DNA from: Planotetraspora kaengkrachanensis
GTDB taxonomy: Bacteria > Actinomycetota > Actinomycetes > Streptosporangiales > Streptosporangiaceae
NCBI RefSeq assembly: GCF_016862895.1
Contig: NZ_BONV01000005.1
Span: forward strand, 62,001-126,000
Reading direction: 5' to 3'
Length of the DNA stretch: 64,000 bases
Positions 57,939 to 64,000 of this stretch are shown piece by piece. Numbering within the stretch: the stretch's first letter is position 1; every line of letters starts with the position of its first letter. The notes under the pieces were generated by a model. It had not been told where the DNA came from, ran no database searches, and saw only the letters and a list, made by a program, of their open reading frames with translations. The translations under genes and the position numbers were made by a program.

Positions 57939-57966
57939 TTGACGCATGCCTATATCGGCATATGAT
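57939..57966 (+). promoter_or_regulatory. Promoter with internal operator for the arsR-SRPBCC-DHFR operon
   Basis: TTGACG at 57939-57944 and TATGAT at 57961-57966 are 16 bp apart. The predicted start of transcription, about 7 nt after the -10, falls on the ATG at 57974, so the mRNA is probably leaderless. The spacer holds ATGCC-TATATC-GGCAT (57946-57961), a good site for autorepression. Confidence 0.55.
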
Positions 57967-57973
57967 GCTGCCC

Positions 57974-58315
57974 ATGGCACGAGCAGCGACGACGTCGGAC
58001 GTCTTCAACGCGATCGCCGAGCCGCAGCGCCGGGAGATCCTGGTGCTGCTGCGGACGGGTGAGCGGCCGGTGACCGAGTTGGCCCAGGAGCTGGGGATGA
58101 CCCAGCCGGGGGCGTCCAAACACCTGCGGGTGCTCCGGGAGGTCGGGCTGGTGCGGGACCGCAGGGCAGGCAAGCAGCGCCTGTACGGCCTTGACGCCCG
58201 CGGGCTGCGACCGATCCACGAGTGGACCGGCGGGTTCGAGCGGTTCTGGAACGAGAGCTTCGACCGGCTGGACGCGTACGTGCAGGACCTCAAGCAGGCA
58301 AGGCAGGAGGAGTAA
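57974..58315 (+). CDS. ArsR-family regulator (SRPBCC-associated)
   Basis: The small winged-helix protein (113 residues from 57974, 117 from 57962) reads SDVFNAIAEPQRREILVLLR, TELAQELGMTQPGASKHLRV and DRRAGKQRLYGLDARGLRPI, the form of ArsR proteins that precede AHSA1/SRPBCC genes. No metal-binding Cys pair is present, so it is not a metal sensor. I favour the ATG at 57974, where a leaderless mRNA would start. It is followed by the SRPBCC gene after 3 nt. Confidence 0.88.
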   Translation: MARAATTSDVFNAIAEPQRREILVLLRTGERPVTELAQELGMTQPGASKHLRVLREVGLVRDRRAGKQRLYGLDARGLRPIHEWTGGFERFWNESFDRLDAYVQDLKQARQEE

Positions 58316-58318
58316 CCG

Positions 58319-58825
58319 ATGGCAGCGACAGGACGGGACGCGCCGGCGCAGTCAGCGACGGCCGACCGCGAGATCGTGATCTCGCGGGTGATCAGTGCCC
58401 CACGGGAGCTGGTGTTCGAGGCGTTCACCGAAGTCCGGCACCTGTCGCGATGGTGGGGACCGGAGGGGTTCACCACCACCACGCGGGCGTTCGAGTTCCG
58501 TGTCGGCGGGGAGTGGGACTTCGTGATGCACGGACCGGACGGGACGGACTACCAGGAGTGGATCTCCTGGACCGAGATCGCCCCGCCGGAGCGGATCGCG
58601 CTGCTGCACGGTGAGTCCCGCGGCGACCCGAACGCCTTCGAGTCGGTCCTCACGTTCGCGCCCGACGGCGCGGCGACCCGGATCGAGATGCACACGGTGT
58701 TCCCCACCAAGGAACTGCGCGACGAGGCGGTCGAGAAGTACCACGCGATCGAGGGCGGCCGGCAGACCCTGAGCAACCTGGCTGCCTACGTCACCGAGAT
58801 CGTTCGGAAGGGAGCTGAGGGCTGA
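58319..58825 (+). CDS. SRPBCC (AHSA1/START-like) protein
   Basis: This 168-residue protein begins REIVISRVISAPRELVFEAF and has VRHLSRWWGPEGFTTTTRAF, the helix-grip fold of the AHSA1 family that holds a hydrophobic ligand. The start follows AGGAGGAG. It is translated 3 nt after the ArsR stop, and its own stop overlaps the next start. The ligand is unknown. Such trios are common in actinomycetes. Confidence 0.9.
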   Translation: MAATGRDAPAQSATADREIVISRVISAPRELVFEAFTEVRHLSRWWGPEGFTTTTRAFEFRVGGEWDFVMHGPDGTDYQEWISWTEIAPPERIALLHGESRGDPNAFESVLTFAPDGAATRIEMHTVFPTKELRDEAVEKYHAIEGGRQTLSNLAAYVTEIVRKGAEG

Positions 58826-59445
58826 TGGCCGGAAAGGTGTTCTTCAGCGTTTCGATGTCGCTGGATGGTTTCATCGCACCCGAGTCCCCCGAGGATTTGA
58901 TGGGGCAGCAGTGGATGGAACTGCAGCGGTGGATATTCCCGCTGCGGTTCTTCCGGGAGAACCTGAAGCTGGGCGAGGGCGGCAAGGAAGGGCGCGACAA
59001 CGACATCGTGCGGGAGACGTTCGAGCGCACTGGCGCGAGCGTGATGGGCAAGCGCATGTTCGACGCCGGCGAGCGGATGTGGCCGGAGGAGGCGCCGTTC
59101 CACACGCCGGTCTTCGTCGTGACGCACAAGAAGCGTGACCCCTGGGAGCGGCCGGGTGGGACCACCTTCCACTTCGTCAACGACGGCATCGAGACCGCGC
59201 TCGACCAGGCCCGCGAGGCCGCCGGCGACCGGGACGTCCGCATCGCGGGCGGCGGCGCGACGATCCTGGAGTACGTGAACGCCGGCCTGATCGACGAGTT
59301 CTCGATCGCGCTCTCACCCGTGCTGTTCGGCTCCGGAATCCGCCTGTTCGAGGGCGTGGACGCGGGCCGCGTGGCCCTGGAGCCGGTCCGCGCGGAGCCG
59401 ACGCAGCGGGTGACCCACCTGACCTACGCAGTCCGGGAGCGGTAA
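58825..59445 (+). CDS. Dihydrofolate reductase-family (RibD C-terminal-like) protein
   Basis: This 206-residue protein begins KVFFSVSMSLDGFIAPESPE and has VMGKRMFDAGERMWPEEAPF, RIAGGGATILEYVNAGLIDE and FSIALSPVLFGSGIRLFEGV, the NADPH-binding core of RibD-type reductases. True folate reductase function is unlikely because the family lacks the classical active site. Its ATG overlaps the upstream TGA (TGATG), so the three genes form one operon. It may reduce a small carbonyl or pteridine. Confidence 0.88.
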   Translation: MAGKVFFSVSMSLDGFIAPESPEDLMGQQWMELQRWIFPLRFFRENLKLGEGGKEGRDNDIVRETFERTGASVMGKRMFDAGERMWPEEAPFHTPVFVVTHKKRDPWERPGGTTFHFVNDGIETALDQAREAAGDRDVRIAGGGATILEYVNAGLIDEFSIALSPVLFGSGIRLFEGVDAGRVALEPVRAEPTQRVTHLTYAVRER

Positions 59446-59651
59446 CTGTCCCGACCTCAGCGCTCCCCCGGCCGAGGTCGGCAGCGCGGTGAGATCCTCC
59501 AAGCTCATCGAATCGTCGCGAGTCGCTGGACCAGAGGGCACAACCAGGGCACATGGCACTGTGAACAGCTACGAAATGGTGAGAACCACCGAGACAACCG
59601 TTGCAGGCCATCGCGGTGGTTCAGGGTGTCGCCGCAGGTAGCGGCACGGCG

Positions 59652-60113
59652 TTAGTCCAGGCAGAACTCGTTGCCCTCGGGGTCGGTCATCACGATGAAG
59701 CCCGCGCTCAGCGGAGGCTCGGGCTCGAATCGGCGCACCCGTGTCGCTCCGAGCTTGACGAGCCGGTCGCACTCGGCCTCCAGCGCCGCCATCCGCTCCT
59801 CCCCCTGCGACCCGGGAGCCGCACGGACGTCGAGGTGGACGCGGTTCTTGGCGACCTTGTCCTCCGGCACCTGCTGGAAGAACAGCCGTGGGCCGTGCCC
59901 GTCCGGGTCCTCGATGGCCGATCTCGTGTTGCGCCGCTCCTCGGGTACGCCGATCCGCTCGAGGAAGTCGTCCCACGCGGCCAGCGGGTCGGCGCCCTCG
60001 GGCAGGTCGACTCCGGGCGGGCCGGGGTGGACGTAGCCCAGGGCGTCGCGCCAGAAGGACGAGAGCGCCCGCGGGTCGTGGGCGTCGAAGGTGATCTGGA
60101 CGTGGCGGCTCAT
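59652..60113 (-). CDS. VOC-family protein
   Basis: This 153-residue protein starts HVQITFDAHDPRALSSFWRD and ends FIVMTDPEGNEFCLD, the layout of glyoxalase-like VOC proteins. The His in ITFDAHD, the Glu in PEGNEFC and the His in NRVHLDVRAAPGSQGEERMA could bind metal. It overlaps the upstream DinB gene by 4 nt (ATGA). The two are divergent from a WYL regulator. No substrate is indicated. Confidence 0.88.
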   Translation of the reverse strand: MSRHVQITFDAHDPRALSSFWRDALGYVHPGPPGVDLPEGADPLAAWDDFLERIGVPEERRNTRSAIEDPDGHGPRLFFQQVPEDKVAKNRVHLDVRAAPGSQGEERMAALEAECDRLVKLGATRVRRFEPEPPLSAGFIVMTDPEGNEFCLD

Positions 60114-60697
60114 CGGGCTGCTCCGTTCGTCGCGGACTTGGTGTGTGCGTAGAGGTCGCGCAGCAGGCAGACCTCGGACAGATGGTGGATCAGCTCACGG
60201 TTGATGTGCAGCACCAGATCGGCCATGGGGGCCTCGGGGAACGGCTCCTTCGCGCCGACGGGGACCAGGAGCCCGGCCTCGCCGACCCCGCGCACCCCGG
60301 CCAGCCATACGTCGAGCTGGGTCTCGAGCTGGTCGAGCGCGGCGGCCGCGGTGCCGGCGTACTCCCAGGTCTCGTACGACGCCGCGGGCGCTCCGAAGTG
60401 GGCCGCGTTGCGTGCGGCGAGCACGCCGACGATGACGTGAGCGAGCCGCCAGGCGATCGTCGTGAAGGCCGCGGGGACCGGCTGGGGGAAGGCGTAGTCG
60501 ATCGTGAAGTCCCCCGTGCCGACCTGAACCGGCGCCGTCGAGGTCCCACGTGGGCGCACGCTCCAGGCGTCCGGCGCGGGCGCCCAGAAGTACTCGTCGT
60601 CGGTGAGGCCGTCGAGCCTGGCCCGGAGCTGATGGTTCCAGTGGAACTCCCACTGCTCGCGGAGCGTCCGGTTCCAGTTGAGTTCGTCTGCTTCCAT
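60110..60697 (-). CDS. DinB/maleylpyruvate isomerase-fold protein
   Basis: This 195-residue helical protein shows LREQWEFHWNHQLRARLDGL, the DinB landmark WRLAHVIVGVLAARNAAHFG and VLHINRELIHHLSEVCLLRD with the His residues that bind metal in this fold. DinB-like proteins often use bacillithiol or mycothiol in detoxification. It begins a two-gene unit with the VOC gene. A perfect palindrome lies in the 62-bp gap to the divergent regulator. Confidence 0.85.
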   Translation of the reverse strand: MEADELNWNRTLREQWEFHWNHQLRARLDGLTDDEYFWAPAPDAWSVRPRGTSTAPVQVGTGDFTIDYAFPQPVPAAFTTIAWRLAHVIVGVLAARNAAHFGAPAASYETWEYAGTAAAALDQLETQLDVWLAGVRGVGEAGLLVPVGAKEPFPEAPMADLVLHINRELIHHLSEVCLLRDLYAHTKSATNGAAR

Positions 60698-60716
60698 GGC
60701 GCCACTCTGACATCCC

Positions 60717-60739
60717 TAGCGGACAGGATCGGTCCGCTA
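60717..60739. promoter_or_regulatory. Operator-like palindrome in the DinB/WYL divergent region
   Basis: TAGCGGAC at 60717-60724 and GTCCGCTA at 60732-60739 form a perfect 8-bp inverted repeat with a 7-bp spacer, in the middle of the 62-bp region. It probably binds the WYL regulator encoded to the right. Confidence 0.6.
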
Positions 60740-60759
60740 TTTCTGGCAGGGTGGGTTAT

Positions 60760-61755
60760 ATGGCCGGGGCGAACAGTGACGAGCGGGGCACGACGGAGCG
60801 GGTGCTGGCCCTGCTCGGGTTGCTGCAGCAGCGCCAGGTCTGGACCGGCCCCGAGCTCGCCGACCGCCTCGGGGTGACGCCGCGCACGGTGCGGCGCGAC
60901 GTCGAGCGACTGCGCACGCTCGGCTACCGGGTGCACGCGAGCCAGGGTGCCGGCGGCGGCTACCGGCTCGGCCCGGGGCAGGACCTGCCGCCCCTGCTTC
61001 TCGACGACGAGGAGGCGATCGCCACCGCGGTCTCCCTGCTCGTCGGCGCGGGCGGCGCGGTCGCCGACGCCGGCGACGCGGCACTACGGGCACTGACCAA
61101 GCTCGACCAGGTGCTGCCCGCCCGGCTCCGGCACGAGGTGCGCGCGCTCTGCGATGCGGTGGAGTCGTTCGGCGGAGGGCGCACGCCGGTCGACCCCAAG
61201 GTGCTCGTGACGCTGGCCAGAGCCTGCCGCGACAAGGTCGAGGCCGGCTTCGACTACCCGTCCGGCAACGAGGTGCGACGCCGGATGGTCGAGCCCTACC
61301 GCCTGGTCGCCTCCGACCGGCGCTGGTACCTCCTCGCCTACGACCTCGATCGTGACGACTGGCGCAACTTCCGCATCGACCGGATGACCGACGTGTCCGC
61401 GCGGACCAGACGCTTCCGCCCGCGCGCGGCTCCCGACGCGGCGACGTACGTGCAGGAGAGTGTGACGAGCCGCGTGTACCCGCACCAGGCGCGCTTCCTC
61501 GTGCACGCGTCGGCCGACACGGTGCGGGCGCAGATTCCGGCGTCGGCGGCCGTCGTACGACCACGGGGGAACGGGCTCTGCGAGGTCGCCGGCGGCGCCG
61601 CCGACCTCGACGTCGTGCTCATGCACGTGCTCCTGCTCGGGCACGACTTCCAGGTGCTCGACCCACCCGACCTCAGACGGCGCTGTCGCCCCTTGGCGGA
61701 GAGGCTGCTGTCGGCAGGCACGACCTCACCGGTGCAGGAGACAACGGAGTCGTGA
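60760..61755 (+). CDS. HTH-WYL transcriptional regulator (YafY-type)
   Basis: This protein of about 331 residues has an N-terminal DeoR-like HTH (VTPRTVRRDVERLRTLGYRV and GAGGGYRLGPG) and a WYL domain with EPYRLVASDRRWYLLAYDLD, followed by the WCX region. WYL domains often sense nucleotides or small molecules. It is divergent from the DinB-VOC pair. The start could be ATG 60760 or GTG 60751; GGTGGG lies just before the ATG. Confidence 0.88.
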   Translation: MAGANSDERGTTERVLALLGLLQQRQVWTGPELADRLGVTPRTVRRDVERLRTLGYRVHASQGAGGGYRLGPGQDLPPLLLDDEEAIATAVSLLVGAGGAVADAGDAALRALTKLDQVLPARLRHEVRALCDAVESFGGGRTPVDPKVLVTLARACRDKVEAGFDYPSGNEVRRRMVEPYRLVASDRRWYLLAYDLDRDDWRNFRIDRMTDVSARTRRFRPRAAPDAATYVQESVTSRVYPHQARFLVHASADTVRAQIPASAAVVRPRGNGLCEVAGGAADLDVVLMHVLLLGHDFQVLDPPDLRRRCRPLAERLLSAGTTSPVQETTES

Positions 61756-61781
61756 GCCGCGACAACGCTGAACGGAGCCTT

Positions 61782-62546
61782 TCAGACCAGGCCGGATCCG
61801 CCGTCGACGTAGAGGACCTGGCCGGTGACGTAGCCGGACTCCTCCGCGGCGAAGAAGGCGACGGCGTTGGCGATGTCGGCGGGGACGCCGCCGCGGCGGA
61901 CCGGGGCGGCGGCCGCCACCGTACGGCGCATGTCGTCGATCGTGGTGCCGATGCGCGTGGCGGTGGCGGCGGTCATGGCGGTTTCGATGAAGCCCGGTGC
62001 GATCGCGTTGGCGGTGATGCCGAAGGGGCCCAGTTCGATGGCCAGGGTTTTGGTGAACCCCTGCAGGCCGGCCTTGGCGGCGGCGTAGTTGGCCTGGCCG
62101 CGGTTGCCGAGCGCCGAAGCCGACGACATGCACACGATGCGGCCGTATCCCGCCTCCACCATGTGCCGCTGCGCGAATTGGCTGGCGATGAAGGCGCCGC
62201 GCAGGTGCACGTCCATCACGGTCGTCCAGTCGTCGTCGGTCATCTTGAAGAGCAGGTTGTCGCGGATGATGCCGGCGTTGTTGACGAGGATGTGCAGCCC
62301 GCCGAACATGTCCACGGTTCCGTCGATCGCGGCCCGCATGTCCTGGCGGCTGCTGACGTCGGCGGCGAAGGCCGTCGCCGCGCCACCGGAGGCCGTGATC
62401 TCCGCGGCGACGGCCTTCGCGTTGTCGCCGTCGCGGTCGATCACGGCGATACTCGCGCCGAGCGCCGCGAGGTGGCGGGAGATCTCGGCGCCGATCCCCT
62501 GGCCGCCGCCGGTCACGACGGCGACCTTGTCAGCGAAGTCGCGCAT
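61782..62546 (-). CDS. Short-chain dehydrogenase/reductase (3-oxoacyl-ACP reductase-like)
   Basis: The 254-residue protein has the cofactor motif TGGGQGIG, NNAG, the catalytic Ser in MSSASALGNRG, and YAAAK. The fold and length match FabG-like SDRs that reduce or oxidise 3-oxoacyl or hydroxyacyl substrates; the first-position residues suggest NAD(H) (Asp in VIDRDGDN). The start follows GGAAGG. It is 41 nt downstream of the acyl-CoA synthetase gene and probably shares its operon, so an acyl-CoA beta-oxidation or steroid-type role is likely. Confidence 0.92.
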   Translation of the reverse strand: MRDFADKVAVVTGGGQGIGAEISRHLAALGASIAVIDRDGDNAKAVAAEITASGGAATAFAADVSSRQDMRAAIDGTVDMFGGLHILVNNAGIIRDNLLFKMTDDDWTTVMDVHLRGAFIASQFAQRHMVEAGYGRIVCMSSASALGNRGQANYAAAKAGLQGFTKTLAIELGPFGITANAIAPGFIETAMTAATATRIGTTIDDMRRTVAAAAPVRRGGVPADIANAVAFFAAEESGYVTGQVLYVDGGSGLV

Positions 62547-62587
62547 GGAACTTCCTTCCTTGGAGGAGACAACAGCGGGTGAGAGGC

Positions 62588-64000
62588 TCAGCCCGTGACG
62601 GTGCCCGGAGACCGGTATCGGTCGCGGAGCAGGCGCTTGTAGAGCTTGCCCGTGGGAAGCCGGGGCAGGCTGTCGACGAAGTCCACCGACCGTGGGCATT
62701 TGTAGTGGGCGATCCGGTCGCGGCAGTAGGCGATGAGTTCGGCGGCGAGGCCGGGTCCTGCCGCGGCGGGGTCGACGAGCTCGACCACGGCCTTGACCTC
62801 CTCGCCGAGGTCGGGATGGGGAACGCCGATGACGGCGACGTCCGCCACCGCGGGGTGGGCCGCGAGAAGGTTCTCCGTCTCCTGGGGGTAGATGTTGACC
62901 CCACCAGAGATGATCATGTGGCTCTTGCGGTCGGTCAGGTAGAGGTGGCCGTCGGCGTCGAGGTGCCCGATGTCCCCGACCGTGGAGGCGAGGCCGCGAT
63001 CGTCGCTGATCCGGTTCTCCGCGGTCTTGGCAGGGTCGTCGAAGTACACGAAATTCGTCGCGCCGCGGAACCACACGGTTCCGTCCACGCCGGGCGGAAC
63101 GGGACGCTGCTCGTCGTCGAGGATCTCGACCTCACCGATGATCGCCCTGCCGACCGTTCCCGGGTGCGCCAGCCACTGCTCCGAGTCGCACCACGTGAAG
63201 CCGTTCCCCTCCGTCGCGCCGTAGTACTCGAGGACTATCGGGCCGAGCCAGTCGATCATCGCCTGCTTGACCGGGACGGGACACGGCGCGGCTCCGTGCA
63301 CGATCCGCTCCAGTGACGACAGGTCGTAGCGGTCGCGCACCTCCCGGGGCAGCCGCAACAACCGGATGAACATGGTCGGCACCATCTGGCAGTGCGTGAT
63401 GCGGTGCTTTTCGACCAGCGCGCACCACTGCTCGGCGTCGAACCGCTCCATGACGATGACCGTGCCGCCGAGGCGCAGCGCGCCCGCGACGCTCCCCTGC
63501 GGCGCGGAGTGGTACAGCGGCGCCGGGTTCAGGTATGTCAGGCCCTCACGGAAGCCCAGCAGGTCACGGACCCAGTCGAGGACCTCGTCGGCGTCGCCTG
63601 GGCGCAGATCCTGGAGCGGCCGGCAGATTCCCTTCGGCCGTCCGGTGGTCCCCGACGAGTAGAGCATGACGTTGCCGCGCTCCTCGTCCGCCACGGGCAC
63701 GCCGGGGTGGCGCTCGACGGCGGCCGCGAAGGGCTCCCACCGCTCGTCCGGCTCCTCGAGCCCGACCATGAGGAACCGTTCGACCTCCGGGCACTCTTCC
63801 GCCGCCTTCACGACGACGTCGCGGAGCGTCACGGTGCCGACGAACACCCGTGCCCTGCAGTTGCCGACGATGTAGGCCACCTCGTCGGCCGTGAGGTGCG
63901 TGTTGATCAGCGTGTAGTACAGCCCGGTGCGTTCGGCCGCGGATTCGATCACGAGCAGTTCGAGGCGGTTCTCGGCCATCACCGCGATGTGGTCGCCGCG
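62588..64000 (-). CDS. Acyl-CoA synthetase (FadD-like), N-terminus beyond the window
   Basis: The frame is open through the right edge, so the first part (about 60 residues) is missing. The P-loop is MLYSSGTTGRPKGI, A5 YYGATEGNGFTW, A7 DADGHLYLTDRKSHMIISGG and the C-terminal lysine region LPRLPTGKLYKRLL. It activates a carboxylic acid by adenylation and transfer to CoA. The SDR gene follows. Substrate specificity cannot be read from the motifs. Confidence 0.9.
   Translation of the reverse strand, partial: RGDHIAVMAENRLELLVIESAAERTGLYYTLINTHLTADEVAYIVGNCRARVFVGTVTLRDVVVKAAEECPEVERFLMVGLEEPDERWEPFAAAVERHPGVPVADEERGNVMLYSSGTTGRPKGICRPLQDLRPGDADEVLDWVRDLLGFREGLTYLNPAPLYHSAPQGSVAGALRLGGTVIVMERFDAEQWCALVEKHRITHCQMVPTMFIRLLRLPREVRDRYDLSSLERIVHGAAPCPVPVKQAMIDWLGPIVLEYYGATEGNGFTWCDSEQWLAHPGTVGRAIIGEVEILDDEQRPVPPGVDGTVWFRGATNFVYFDDPAKTAENRISDDRGLASTVGDIGHLDADGHLYLTDRKSHMIISGGVNIYPQETENLLAAHPAVADVAVIGVPHPDLGEEVKAVVELVDPAAAGPGLAAELIAYCRDRIAHYKCPRSVDFVDSLPRLPTGKLYKRLLRDRYRSPGTVTG

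Noticed and set aside
59583-59622. Inverted repeat GAACCACC/GGTGGTTC between convergent DHFR and VOC genes
   Set aside because: The 24-nt loop and 8-bp stem are too weak to call a terminator with confidence.

Overview
The window is GC-rich, gene-dense chromosomal DNA from an actinomycete. The GC level, GTG/TTG starts, lipobox and twin-arginine leaders, and abundant MmyB-type XRE, LAL, IclR, WYL and DevR/DevS regulators suggest the Streptosporangiales or Streptomycetales, but the exact genus cannot be read from the sequence. I see no rRNA, tRNA, CRISPR array, transposase or integrase.

0-7.4 kb holds transport. The tail of a MetQ-type lipoprotein is followed by MetN and MetI (methionine-type ABC importer). 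A second, SsuABC-like importer follows (binding lipoprotein, two permeases, ATPase), then a flavin monooxygenase that closely resembles PhzS. 7.4-13.1 kb is a mixed regulatory block: an XRE/MmyB regulator, an HSL-type esterase and an ABM-type monooxygenase on the minus strand, a divergent AraC-type regulator, an orphan histidine kinase and a VOC protein whose start is preceded by a perfect palindrome. 13.2-28 kb has a MACS-type acyl-CoA ligase downstream of a large LuxR (LAL) regulator, a quinone-oxidoreductase fragment broken at both ends, a secreted multi-domain GH27 enzyme, a second orphan kinase with an altered H-box, a DUF4118/GAF kinase, a second XRE/MmyB regulator and a vanadium haloperoxidase-like protein.

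28-38.5 kb is the most coherent region: a DevR/DosR-type dormancy (hypoxia) island. It encodes an Acg-like nitroreductase, a CBS-BON protein, a tandem universal stress protein, a degenerate hydrogenase maturation protease, a GNAT/ADP-forming acyl-CoA synthetase fusion, DevR, a DoxX-like protein, DevS with the predicted haem histidine, a PNPOx-fold protein and a SpoT/Mesh1-like HD hydrolase. Six 16-bp sites resembling the DosR box lie just upstream of the CBS, USP, GNAT-ACS, devR, devS and PNPOx genes, which supports one regulon.

38.6-53 kb is catabolic. A two-cysteine proline racemase/hydroxyproline epimerase-family enzyme is coupled to an ornithine cyclodeaminase-family enzyme. A transketolase/pyruvate dehydrogenase E1-like protein follows. 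Next is a probable six-gene minus-strand operon: amidohydrolase, LivK, LivH, a LivM-LivG fusion, LivF and a zinc-ribbon methyltransferase-like protein. A divergent IclR gene sits across 935 bp that contain two IclR-type boxes and a third palindrome, so IclR probably controls the operon.

53-64 kb carries an aldehyde dehydrogenase/aldo-keto reductase pair, a secreted protein, a cupin opposite an HxlR regulator, an ArsR-SRPBCC-DHFR operon with an apparently leaderless promoter, a DinB-VOC pair divergent from a WYL regulator across a palindrome, an SDR and an acyl-CoA synthetase that runs off the right edge.
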